Translations under genes and position numbers: made by a program
Notes under the pieces: model-generated
What the model was told of the DNA's origin: nothing
What the model saw: the letters and a program-made list of their open reading frames with translations, nothing else
Database searches by the model: none
Assembly (NCBI RefSeq): GCF_038396675.1
Contig: NC_088926.1
Coordinates: 11,663,001-11,727,000, forward strand
Length of the DNA stretch: 64,000 bases
Source of the DNA: Hydra vulgaris
Taxonomy: Eukaryota; Cnidaria; Hydrozoa; Anthoathecata; Hydridae
Direction: 5' to 3'
In this document: positions 48,901-58,687 of the stretch, in pieces
Numbering within the stretch: position 1 is the first letter of the stretch
How the letters are laid out: every line of letters starts with the position of its first letter

Positions 48901-49500
48901 CATTAAATCTAAATTTACCTAAATAAAAATGACAAGCTGCACGATTTGTATAAAGAATAGCATATAGATTTTTATTTTCGTGTTTCTGTCGAAGTCCTTC
49001 ACTATACGCAATAATGGCTTTTTTATATTCTTTCCTTTGAAAACAGTAGTTTCCGTCATCTTTATGAGCTACAGCACATGCTAAAATTAATTAAATAGAA
49101 ATTAATCAATAGAATAAAAAACAATTTTAACCTTTATAAAAACTATAAAAAATATTTTTAAAGAAAAAAACCTTCAGGGTCATCACATTCATATTTTAAT
49201 GCTTGAAGAGCTTGTAAAGCAGGCGAAGCATCTATGTCTTCCTGTGTGGGAGCCTCTTTAGAGAAGGCAGGAATCAGACGAAGTTGCTAAAAAACAGTAA
49301 CACTTTGCAGAACTTAATTACCTGAAGCAACATAAACTTTATTAAATCTTATATACCTCATCTAACCTGTCAGGATCCAAACCATCTTTATATTTAAATC
49401 CTTTATTTTTTTCCAAAATATTTTGAATATGCTGATCGAGATCTTTGTCAAGTTTTTGAGCAAGTTCTTCACGAGATTTTACTTGGTCTGGAACATCCAT
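35764..49500 (-). CDS. TTC4: Tetratricopeptide repeat protein 4, Hsp90 co-chaperone (partial, spliced)
   Basis: Minus-strand exons: 49500-49357, 49286-49172, 49080-48919, 41103-40958, 40616-40560, 40480-40394, 36354-36271 (tentative), 36114-35927, 35845-35764. Apart from the tentative one, all junction phases fit. Exon 1 starts at the ATG of MDVPDQVKSREELAQ, and KNKGFKYKDGLDPDRLDE matches the TTC4/Dpit47 N-terminus. The TPR domain follows: KDDGNYCF, ILYTNRAACHFYLG and KKAITRGAICCF give the K-N / N / K-R carboxylate clamp that binds Hsp90/Hsp70 EEVD tails. A basic helix (KQKERDQRKKEMR) follows, then the wheel domain (LHWPCYFVYPEFGQSDFI, AVIFETYPPWDVEKAY). The final exon(s) were not found. Introns 3 and 6 hold SINE, LINE, MITE and TIR elements. 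TTC4 is a cytosolic/nuclear co-chaperone. Confidence 0.93.
36249..36354 (-). CDS. TTC4: Candidate TTC4 exon 7 (ambiguous frame)
   Basis: An open block follows an acceptor (TTATAG at about 36355). If it starts at 36354 in phase 0, the frame includes NRDRAFKISSRQKVKK, resembling the RAIKFDDQKVGKK stretch of insect TTC4. It must then use the weak donor GTTAAA (exon 36354-36271) to stay in phase. If it starts at 36347 and uses GTTTTTTA at 36248, a different frame (STQNIWKLILSTQ) also keeps phase. I prefer the first. This linker is poorly conserved in the family, so the exon could be wrong. Confidence 0.4.
36488..38877 (+). mobile_element. DNA element with 225-bp terminal inverted repeats
   Basis: The left arm 36488-36712 and right arm 38653-38877 are near-perfect inverse copies with outer ends GTATGTTGATACTGG. 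They include a C-rich block (CCCCGCCCCGACCCCTAACTG). Just inside the left arm (36756-36840) an extra, more diverged inverted copy of part of the arm makes a foldback. The interior carries a spliced, broken cysteine-rich coding region on the plus strand. It sits in TTC4 intron 6, antisense to the gene. No superfamily is recognised. The TSD is at most the dinucleotide TA. Confidence 0.85.
37440..38645 (+). pseudogene. Unnamed transposon protein: Cys-rich N-terminus and DGG motif
   Basis: Plus-strand blocks, in order: DNPDLPTMLCSKCRKRLAGT (about 37447-37510); a block with CECFIC, then CQDCYAQVGQGIRHPC and TKLERQKNLTAIIKS (37640-38007). After a TAA the frame continues (FGKTEVKKPYFSLDKL) to a donor CATTCCAG/GTAAGT at 38096. 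A degraded block follows (FNIKLIENSEMIGKLFNCD, about 38240-38305). A last exon (38430-38645) holds TPIVYCNDIEELVAMVL then KLGVDGGQGFLKVTLSI. Four CxxC/H pairs suggest zinc binding. The aspartate of GVDGGQGF could be a catalytic or structural acid of an RNase H-like fold (inference). The protein stops just before the right TIR, so the element is internally deleted. Confidence 0.55.
38900..39970 (+). pseudogene. Degenerate coding remnant, family unknown
   Basis: Adjacent to the TIR element's right end, plus-strand fragments such as HDSIELTDPLMIAPLRNCF (about 39290-39350), VDEYGKGLPLRLQNSLEYL then KKLKNCTLKLLIHFEPKIEI (39391-39545) and FEHLSKSAIVNTIARWMDS (39818-39880) look protein-like but carry stops and shifts. 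I do not recognise the family. It may be another decayed transposon in the same TTC4 intron. Confidence 0.35.
40617..40957 (-). other. TTC4: Putative U12-type AT-AC intron of TTC4 (intron 4)
   Basis: On the minus strand the upstream exon ends ...WCDKGLA and the intron starts ATATCTTTTC, one change from the minor-spliceosome consensus ATATCCTTT. The intron ends TATTCTTAACATTTCGAAAAC. TTCTTAAC fits the U12 branch-point consensus TTCCTTAAC, with the branch A 12 nt from the terminal AC. Joining at these borders is phase 0/0 and yields KGLAIDKDDLKMIELKKK, collinear with human TTC4. No GT-AG pair in the interval keeps the frame. Confidence 0.85.
41431..41495. repeat. Inverted repeat, about 30-bp arms, 4-nt loop
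   Basis: TTGAGGTCAAACCTTTTTAA... and its complement differ only by one indel. It lies in TTC4 intron 3. Confidence 0.92.
42888..42960. repeat. (AAT)n microsatellite
   Basis: An AATAATAAT run grades into imperfect AACAAT units. It lies in TTC4 intron 3. Confidence 0.9.
43627..43868 (-). mobile_element. tRNA-derived SINE
   Basis: Read on the minus strand, the head GTGTAGTGGTAGAGCGCTCA (A box TGGTAGAGCGC) and GGTTGTGAGTTCAATCCCC (B box AGTTCAATCCC) match a tRNA body. The anticodon-loop-like CTTCATAAG suggests a CAT-type, Met-like ancestor. A unique body (CCGCGCAGCGGCTTTG, GAAGTTATAGAGTTAAGAAA) follows and the element ends in an A-rich tail (T tract at 43627-43635 on the plus strand). It sits in TTC4 intron 3, in the same orientation as the gene. 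Its body is the source of the 162-bp tandem array at 29.4 kb. Confidence 0.9.
43882..43926. repeat. Inverted repeat, 14-bp perfect arms
   Basis: CATCCAGCACCTCA / TGAGGTGCTGGATG, immediately 5' of the SINE head. Confidence 0.8.
45608..46020. repeat. 22-bp minisatellite with an inverted segment
   Basis: The unit AAAAGCACATTATTGACACATT (TTTA/ATTA variants) recurs about 17 times. From 45725 to 45756 the array runs in the opposite orientation. It then restarts with TCTAATTTCAAAAAGCACTT, a repeat of its own left boundary at 45599. It lies in TTC4 intron 3. Confidence 0.95.
45689..45756. repeat. Perfect inverted repeat, 32-bp arms, 4-nt loop
   Basis: 45689-45720 and 45725-45756 are exact complements around GTAT. 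The arms are minisatellite units. Confidence 0.96.
47253..47845. mobile_element. CpG-rich hAT-type MITE with 8-bp TSD
   Basis: GATGATCA at 47245-47252 is repeated at 47846-47853. The ends (CA)GGGCTTGTGATGAAG and CTTCATCACAAGCCCTG are inverse copies. Both subterminal zones are packed with CGAGCG/CGCTCG/GCGCGATCGC motifs, striking in this AT-rich DNA. There is no coding frame. Comparison with the LINE copy at 1530-1560 gives the empty site. Confidence 0.85.
47894..47938. repeat. Inverted repeat, 18-20-bp arms, 8-nt loop
   Basis: CAAGGTACATTAGAAGTT pairs with AACTTCTAATATACCTTG with one mismatch. It lies within the LINE copy. Confidence 0.88.
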
Positions 49501-49526
49501 GTTTGTTTCTCTTAATAAAAATCTCA

Positions 49527-50912
49527 CTATGTGAGTAAATTATACATTATTACTTCATTAAAATCAACTTAAGTTCATATGCTGATATTATCAATATTAA
49601 CAGTCATGACATGACTGTTAGTTGACAAAATAGTTTCATGACTCATGTAACTATTTTGTATAAAATGCAAATGTAGACATCTGTACAAGAAGCAGGGCAA
49701 GTAATAGATTAAACTCATCTCTATTTTCAACAATTAGAGATAAATTTAATTTAGTTTGGTTCGAATCAATCAATATATATGCAATTATTATTGTCCAATA
49801 CCAATCAATCAATATATGTGCAATTAATATTGTCTATCCATACAAAGTTGGCACTGAAAATGGCATTTTTATTGACAAATAAAATCTCCTAATTTTCCCT
49901 GATTTTTCACTAAAACTTTGTTAATTTTTCCACAATACTTTCATCATATAATGTGTAAACTTACCATTAAAACTTCTCAAATTGGTAAATAAAAAACCAA
50001 ACTTAGATAAGAAAAAAAGATTGCCTTTTAAATTTTTTTTTTTTTTAAGGAAGAAAATAAATTTAATTATTATTTATTTATTATATACATATAATACGTA
50101 TAATATGTATGCATATATACATACATAAAAGTATATTTAAATATATATATTTATATTTATATTAATTAACGCATGCTGGACATGACATTTCAAACCATGA
50201 CATTTAAATCATATCGTTTGAAATTCCGTATAAGAGCGAACCTATAGGAACTTTTTGCCACGGCAAACTCAAACACCACCACTCGACACCGCCAACTCAA
50301 CGCTTGAGTGGTACTTCGGTACCAAATATGTTTATCAATAACAGATGCTACGTTGGATAAGTCTTTATGACTATTTGTGGCTGTTCCTATGCTAAGCCAA
50401 CAATATAACCGTATATAAGAACGTTGTATAACAAAGTATGGTATGAAATTTAAATAAACAAAAAAATAAAAAAGTCAGCAAATGATATTAGCCGCTTTCA
50501 TTTAGAAATCCTCCAGTCTAGTTTTACATGTCCCCATATAAACTAACCATACAAACAGTTGGATATTCGGAAATGATCTTTATATAATTTTAAAAATTTA
50601 TTTATGTTGAGAGCATTTAACGTCAATACTCTGTCAATTATAGGTGTTGAATGTACGGAGGAGGAGTTGTAATAAACGGGATGATGGGAATTTCAGAGAA
50701 GCTTAAAACTTATAAAAACATGAGAACTTAAGAAAAGTACGTTAAAATTTTTCAAGTCTCCAAAGAAGTTTTTGAAATTAATGTTAACGGTCATATTGCT
50801 CTAATGACTCTTTAATGTTAGCAACCTGTTCCTTTCCATTGTTCAGAGTTTATTTTCCTTGTTTAACAGCTTACTCTTAGGTACCAAATAAATAGGAGGG
50901 AACGCTTATTAC
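49527..50912. other. TTC4 upstream region; no firm gene
   Basis: This covers the 5' flank of TTC4. Near 50160-50420 the base composition is less AT-rich (CCACCACTCGACACCGCC, GAGTGGTACTTCGGTACC). This could include promoter or leader sequence, but no element can be named. The start of TTC4 was placed at 49500 because the upstream in-frame codon at 49527 is GTG. Confidence 0.35.
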
Positions 50913-50973
50913 CTGTTTTTTTATTTCCAACCCCCAGCCCCGACGCTTCTGGTGGTTTTAAAGCTGCGAACAT
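50913..50973 (-). CDS. Candidate first coding exon, MFAALKPPEASG
   Basis: On the minus strand an ATG opens a 20-codon frame, MFAALKPPEASGLGVGNKKT, ending in phase 1 at a good donor (ACAG/GTAATAAG). A splice acceptor (CACATAG) lies at 49527, just before TTC4 exon 1. Joining the two keeps frame through RFLLRETN into MDVPDQVK. It could therefore be an alternative 5' exon of TTC4, a first exon of an unknown gene, or chance. No family match is recalled. Confidence 0.35.
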
Positions 50974-51425
50974 TCTTTTTTCTGCTTTAAACAAAATTAG
51001 GAAAAACAATTTCAACCTAACATACTGCAAAGTAATGAGTCTGAAATTAGTATTGACGATAAAGAATGTGAACAAGATTTTCTATTAATTAATGATTTTT
51101 ATTCCGAAAAGATATTTCTTTTTGCTATGAGATTATTTTTATTAACTTAAAACAGTATTGAATGTTTTGACAGTGACTTTTTAAACTCGGAAAAAAAAGA
51201 CGGCAAATGAAAAAGTATTACTATTATTCCAATGGCAAGTCAAAATGGCGCTTTAGCGTTGAAAAAAGAAAATTTTGAATATAGCTTGTAACCTTTGTAA
51301 GCTGTAATCAAAACGGATTAATCTTTTAAAAGTTGACTGGATAAGTTTTTATCAATTGATCCAACAATCAAGTAGTAATTACAACAAAAATTATGATCTA
51401 CGCAAAGTAATCGTTTTTTGAATAC

Positions 51426-51470
51426 CTTTGATATTTATACCTAGTATCGAACTAGGTATAAATATCAAAG
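51426..51470. repeat. Perfect inverted repeat, 20-bp arms, 5-nt loop
   Basis: CTTTGATATTTATACCTAGT, ATCGA, then its exact complement. Confidence 0.95.
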
Positions 51471-51820
51471 TTTTAGACAATTTCTACTACTTGGTTAAAC
51501 CTAATCTTTTGCTTTCCCATATAGCTATAGCTTTGTTACGTTCTTAAAGAACGTTTTTACGGCAAGAATCAATTATATTTCTCCAAGATTTTATTTTTTG
51601 TTGTGGATTTAAAAACAAACTGCTATATTCTAAATATAAAGGTATAAATTACCTTTTCGTAAATCCGGCGAAAATACTGAAAAGAATGCTGCTAATCTTC
51701 AAAAAGCACAACATAAAAAAATAGCAATAATCTAGCTCTAAATATTGTTTACGAATTTTTTAAACTTCCAACTTTTATTTGCAATGCTTCAATTGCTTAT
51801 GTTTTTCTGAAACAATATCA

Positions 51821-53700
51821 TTAGATAATTTTTGATAAAAGTGGAATGTGTTTGATTAACTTTAAATTATGATAATTACGCAAAATATTATTGAAAAATA
51901 TGTTACTACAAAGACTGTTCCATGAAAAATGACATAATTTAACTTCGTTTCTCCCTTCAGTTATTATAAATGCATTATATAAACAATAAATAAATTTTTC
52001 ATTATCCAAATCAGCATTTCCAAACAATTTTTTTGGAAGTAAATCATTGTTTAAGAATTGTCTACATTTATTTTTATTGAATTTTGTCTCATGGTAATCT
52101 ATTGGTGCTAAGTTTATTTTGGTATTTTTCAAAAAAACAGGAGTTTGCTTTTAACTAAGGATGGTTATTAAATGATTAATAACCATCCTTAGTTAAAAGC
52201 AAACTCCTGTTTTTTTTCTGTTGTTAAGCATGTTTGACATGATTAATAAAACTTCATAAACTTCTGTTTTGTTTTACTTCGAAAATTTTGCGAAAGAAGT
52301 TTTATACAACTTTTGCAAACTACTGCTAAGAATTTTGATTTCTTTAAATGAACAAAGAAAGCTTTTTGATATTTGGTGACATTAATTTTAATAACTTTAA
52401 GTACCTATAACTTCAATTGAGTAGTTTTCAAAACTTAGAGGTTTCATACCAAAAACTGGGCTATTCAATATATTTGTGCAGGTCTTTTGAAAGCCATCAC
52501 CTCCATTAACGCCAAGTTTGATTATATAATTATATGGTGGAAGATCACGTAGATAAACCCATTTCATAAATCAATCTAACAATTTTATTACAAATAATGA
52601 TGAAGCGTTGAGCATTCCATCTTGCTAATTTCCACCTTTTACTATTTTATAGACTAGTACAAAAAGATTAAGTTTTTTGTCATATTAACTTAAACTTGAC
52701 TCAATTAGTATGCAAACTTTCCAAGTTTGGAATAAAGCTACAGTTGTGTTAGTATGTTCTAAAGAAATTAAACTAAATCGAAATCTACTACTCTTTTGCA
52801 TAAACATGATTATGAAAGCAACCTGCTCTTTTTCAAGATTATGAAAGCAACCTACTTATTTCAGACATTGACAATTTAGCAAAGTTAATTCGCGTTGACT
52901 GCAAAGCAACAGTTTATCAGATAATTTCATTTTCACAGAAAACTTGTCAATAGTTATATAAAGAGATTCTCTTTCATTTTAAACAATACAGGGTTTTGTA
53001 TCCATCAACCAATTGACATATTAACATGTCTTATCCATCAACCAATTGACTACTTATGACGTTGACACACTTTAACTTTTTATCATTACAAAACCTGCTA
53101 ATAGAGCAGTTAATCAGAAAATAATAAGAATAGTTAATCATGGAATTGTACTTTGAACTATAAAAACCTTTTTATTCTAAATTACTTTTCACTTTCTGAT
53201 GCATTTAAAAATATGGTTGAGTTTGATCAAGTTAGTTGACAAGTTAATGATGGAGAAGTTCATTTTTGGGTTCCAATCCAAGTGACAAAACTTTCGACTA
53301 AGTTGCGTTAAAGTGTCTAACGTAAAATAAATTTTATATTTCTTATAGTTATAATTTAGGCATAAAACTCCATTATTGCAAATCCAAAGTTGTAATGTAA
53401 AGCGTAGTCGTAACTCTAACAGCTGTAATCGTTGATATTTAAAACTACTTTATTTAAATTAGATTTTGACGAACAAGATTGACTTCATAGAAAGCTACCT
53501 GTAAAAAGAGATTTTTGTAATTTTTAAAAATGTTTATAAAAACTGATAGAAGACCGGCCTCAATTTTCAAGAGCAACATGAACTCAGCTTGTTCTGGCCA
53601 AAGCAATTTACAAACAACACCGTATTTTGTTACAATGCTCTTTGAACAAGAGGTACCCATATCATTTATATTTTTCAGATTTATTGCAAACAAATATTTT
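51821..53700 (-). pseudogene. Decayed unnamed transposon protein (DGG family)
   Basis: On the minus strand near 52560-52400 the frame reads WVYLRDLPPYNYIIKLGV then NGGDGFQKTCTNILNSPVFG. This matches the position and pattern of KLGVDGGQGFLKV at 38.5 kb, with the Asp changed to Asn. Other frames in the interval (53693-53454, 52132-51821) may belong to the same gene but are unassigned. There are many stops and no termini were found. It lies between the AMPK alpha and TTC4 genes. Confidence 0.45.
52131..52216. repeat. Perfect inverted repeat, 40-bp arms, 6-nt loop
   Basis: 52131-52170 (AAAAAAACAGGAGTTTGCTT...) and 52177-52216 are exact complements around AATGAT. This is the longest perfect hairpin in the window. 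Confidence 0.97.
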
Positions 53701-53714
53701 AAATTGCTTTAGCG

Positions 53715-53756
53715 TGTTGTTCGAATTATAAGCCTTTAGCATACAATTCGAACAAC
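53715..53756. repeat. Inverted repeat, 12-bp arms
   Basis: GTTGTTCGAATT / AATTCGAACAAC with an 18-nt loop. Confidence 0.75.
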
Positions 53757-55187
53757 GGTATAAAGCTAGACACATCGAAAGGCATTATTAATTAGTTAGT
53801 TTGAACTAAATAAAAAAATATTTCACGATAACCGCAACCCATAACCACAAGTCGTTCCAAATTTAAGCTGCCTTCGTAAGATATTTTAAAGACCGGCCTG
53901 GAGTAAAAAAAAAAAAAACAATTGCATGATGTCAAGGTTTTTTGTAAAGAAATCCATTCTATGAACGATTGCAACTATTTGTTAAAAGTGGTTGTTAGCA
54001 AAATCAAAAATGTTAAAATAAGTCATAGACAAAACCACGTCTTTTTTAAATTAAAATAATTGCGTTCCGGTACTGTCTTATCATTTTACTATTTAAATTT
54101 TTTCAATTTACCTGAAATCGATGTTTTTCTTGTTTTTTGTATAAGCAGTATTAAGTGATCCTGTATAGTCATTAAAGAAACTTTATGTGAAACACTTTTC
54201 TATACTCATTATACTTCAATTTGTACATTAAACATGTAAAAACATCATTGGAACAAACATGAATTGCCTTAAATAGAAACTTTCATAAGGGATCGTTCAT
54301 AAATTACGCAACGCAAAACTTATTTAAAAAGTATAAGTAGGAAATTATTTTGCTCTTTAGCGCGGCGGTTTTCGCTGGACTTGTAGGGTTGTTTGTATAC
54401 TTGCTTTAACGAAAGAGTCTTAATTTAAATAAAGGAAAACTTTTAATCATTTGTCTTTTGTCTACAAGTTTAATTTCGCGTTACGTAATTTACGGAGAAT
54501 TAATTAAAGTTTCGCGGAACGGCTATTTTTTTTATCGTTGTTTCGGTAAATTGCTAAATTAAACTGCCCAATGCCAAAACTATGATTTTTTAGTTTTTTC
54601 TTCTCAAAAACAAAACAGCAACAACAAAAACAAACGTTTCGTAATATATTTGTTTTAGGAAAGTTTTGTTGATAAGAATTTTCAAAGACATTAGTTTTAA
54701 ATATATATGTATTTAGTTTTTTTTCTCTAAAAAAATCAAAAGCTTAAGTAGACTTAAAAAATAAATCACATATTAACAAGAGATGAATAAAAAATACTTA
54801 CATACAAGATATGAACACAAATAAAATCTTTTAAAATTTATTTTCTTACAGTGGTACGTGAGTGCAGGAATATTTTTATTCTATCTTTGCTCTATTATTT
54901 TTATGCTTTATCACATATTTTAACTTAACTCCCACTTAGAATATGGTTTCTTCAATGAAGCTAAGCTGCAACTTTTTATCAGTGAAAATCTTAAAGCTAA
55001 TAAGTTTTTCTAAATAAAATCTGTTTTTCTCGATCAAAAGTTGAAGTATTTTGAAATTTATTGAAGTTAAAAAAATTAACATTCTGGTACCACCGTAACA
55101 CAATATTGCACTTAAAACGTGCAACATTGCACCTAAATTGCGCAATTTGTTAAAATTTATTCACACTACAACCCTAATAATTCACAA
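53757..55187. other. No recognisable gene
   Basis: AT-rich, with only chance frames. This is the 3' flank of AMPK alpha (minus strand) and would include its 3' UTR. TTTATT/AATAAA-type signals are too frequent here to pick one. Confidence 0.5.
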
Positions 55188-58100
55188 TTAACGCGCTAAA
55201 GCAATTATAAGTTCAGAACACGCCTCAAAAAACTCCATCACTTCGTGACAGTTTCCTGGATTTGAGTCAAAATCCGCATCTAAACTTAAATCATCATTGA
55301 AATCTGGAGGTAAGCTTTTGAAATCAAGTAAATAACCAGTATGATCAATCATATAAAGCTGTGTTGTAAATTTCAGCTGAAAAAATAAAATAAAAAAAGT
55401 AGTTTTATATGAAAAAAAAGTAGTTTTTAGTTTTATATGAAAATGAAATAGAATATAATCGGATAAATTGGTTAACTCACATAACCTGGTCCACGCTTTC
55501 TTATTTTTCGAGTTCGTAAACAGAAAGAGTTGACATTCTTCCATTCCTAAAAATTTGTAAGAGATAAGATTTTTAACACAACTTATGAAATATCCTGTAT
55601 ATAATGTTACCATGAACGGTAAGTATTAAAAGCTAATCAGAGTAGATGTAAAATAGAAGACTCAGTAAGAATGTAAAAATTCATCAATATAGGAATATCA
55701 ACAACATTGTAACAATTATTAGCAGTAAACAGCTGAGTTTTGTTTTGATTAAAATTCACCAGCCACTATTTATCATATTCAAGATTAGCTGCTTATTTTA
55801 AGTGATCAAAATGTGATGACGGTTTTTCAAGACTGGAGTGTATAGTTGTGTCGTCAGCAAATAGGACAACTTTAAGATTGCCAGTAGGATCAAAAATGTA
55901 GATGAGAAACTATACAAGACCAAGGATGGAACCATATGGTACCTCAGAAGTTACTAAAAATGAAGAAAAATGTTGCAGCATGCTGCAGTAAGAACAAAAT
56001 GATTAAATGTCTTTAAAAACATTCCCAGAAATATAAAGAAAGCTTATGGAGAAGTCCAACACGCCAGACTTTATGATGTCAAAACAATAGCCCTTGCATA
56101 TCTAATGCATGACAACACTTTTCTGTTATGGCAAGTAACAGATCAGCTGCAGAATGAGCGGATAGAAATCTGTATTGATTGTCAGAGAGTTAGTTTTCAG
56201 ATTCAAGATAAGATTTTTAAAGTTTGTTGATTAAAAATTCATAATAATAGAGAAAAGACAAATTAGGTGAAAAAAGATTTAATAATAGAGAAAATTAATG
56301 ATATAGGTACCGAAAAAAGTTTAGAACCACTTAACAATTTTGCGTAATTTCATTATTTTTCAATGTATGAAACTAATTTGAACTTTGATGATAAATTAAT
56401 GATATAGGTACCGAAAAAAGTTTAGAACCACTTAACAATTTTGCGTAATTTCATTATTTTTTCAATGTATGAAACTAATATTGAACTTTGATGATAAATT
56501 ATATATAAATGACATGCTTTAATTAAAACCTAAAGGAATTTACACCGCATTCAATCGCATACACATTAAGCGATCAATAAACAAACACACACAAATTGAG
56601 TAATTTTATGTCAAAGGATATTTAACAATTTCATCACATAAACTAATAAATCTATATACCGTAAGCAGGTTTGTCATTTTATTATATCGAATTACAATTT
56701 TATTTCAATATTCTAGTTTTTTCCAATGGGTTAAAGTAAAGAAATACCAATTGAGGTTCTTTCCCAAATTATTGCTTTATATAACCATACTTCCAAATCG
56801 CATAGGCAAATAGCGACAGTTATTGGAGTTTCCCATAGCTCTGTGACCAAGATTATTAGACTTTATAAAGAAACAGGGGAATTTACTTCAAGATCTCGAA
56901 GCGGCCGGCCGAAGGTTACTTTCTCGAGAACAGACTTAAGAATATGACAAGAGGTATTAAAGTCCCCTTTTATAAGCGCATGAGAGATTAAGGAAAGGTT
57001 GACTCCAACATGTGATCAAGTTAGTGAAAGAATCGTTCAGTTACGAAAGTCGGTTACGAAATAAATTCAAAATGCCAGCAAAGAAACCAATTAAAAAGCC
57101 GTTGATAACAACAAAGATGCGAAAGGATAGAATTAGCTTTTGCAAGGAACATATTCATTGGACAGTCGAAGATTGGATGAAAGTCATGATTTCAGACGAG
57201 TCAACCTTTTTGCAACAAAATTGCCAACAACATGTCCGACGTGATCCTAATTCCTCAAAATATGTTTCAAGATACACCATCAAGACAGTCAAACATTCTC
57301 CGGGTGTCATGGTTTGGGCTTGCTTTGCATATAAGGGTGTAGGAAGTATAGAGTTCATTGAAAAGAACGAAAAAATGAACAGTGCTCGATATGTTGACAT
57401 CTTGTCACAAAACGCAAAATGTTCTTTGAAAAAAGCTTCACTGTTCAGTATTTCAGCAAGATAATGCCACTTGTCACACCTCTAAAATATCTAAGGCTTG
57501 GTTTATAGACAACAAAGTTGAAGTTCTTCCTTGGCCTGGAAATAGTCCGGATCTTAATCCAATTGAAAATTTGTGGAAATACATCAAAGATAATCTTGAT
57601 AGAACCAAATGTACATCTACAGAATCCTTGAAGGATGAAATCAGACGAGTTAGGTGTCTGGAAGCTAATAAAGATCAGTGTTCAAATTTGGTTGAAAGTA
57701 TGCCTAGAAGACTTCATTTGGCGACTAAAAACAAAGGATACCCATGTAAATATTGACATAAATATTTACATTGCTTTGTTTAAATGTATTTATTAAAAAG
57801 TTTAAATGTTTAAAATGTATTTATTTTCAGAATTGAATTCAAGTGTGTGTTTGTTTATTGATCGCTTAATGTGTATGCAATAGAATGCGGTGTAAATTCC
57901 TGTAGGTTTTTTATCAAAGCATGTCATATATATATATATATATATATAATTTATCATCAAAGTTCAATATAAGTTTCATACATTAAAAAAATAATAAAAT
58001 TACGCAAAATTGATAAATAGTTCTATACTTTTTTCAGTACCTGTAGCTAGAGAGATCAGTGTTTTCTCCAGAGTTTTTAAAGATTGAAACCACAGATGCT

Positions 58101-58230
58101 ATTTTCCAACAGGCAGAAAAAAAGATTCAGTAAAGCACTAATTAAACAGTTTGAAGAGTATTCAAAAGTTAAAACACTTAAAATAACGATGAAGTAAATT
58201 AAGTTTTATTGTTTTATATATAAATATACA

Positions 58231-58294
<64 letters not shown>

Positions 58295-58332
58295 TATGTA
58301 TATATATACATATATATGTATATATATACATA

Positions 58333-58406
<74 letters not shown>

Positions 58407-58567
58407 TTGGTTGACCAATTCAAAAATAACTATGACAAATGGTTTAGTGTAATTGTTCATTGGTCTACTATAGTCTTGATAAATTACCAGCTCATAAAAG
58501 TTTCAAACTTTTATTGTAGAATAACATTAAACTAAAAATTATATATATATAAAATGTATATGTATAT

Positions 58568-58645
<78 letters not shown>

Positions 58646-58651
58646 TATATA

Positions 58652-58687
<36 letters not shown>

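Larger units (their letters stand above)
55620..58200 (-). mobile_element. LINE family A copy interrupted by Tc1
   Basis: The left part (55640-56303) aligns with 1290-1810: CAGTAAACAGCTGAGTTTTG, GTATAGTTGTGTCGTCAGCAAATAGG. The right part (58046-58170) aligns with 1830-1920: TTTCCAACAGGCAGAAAAAAAG. Between them lies the Tc1 element. The LINE copy is sense to AMPK alpha and lies in its intron. Confidence 0.8.
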
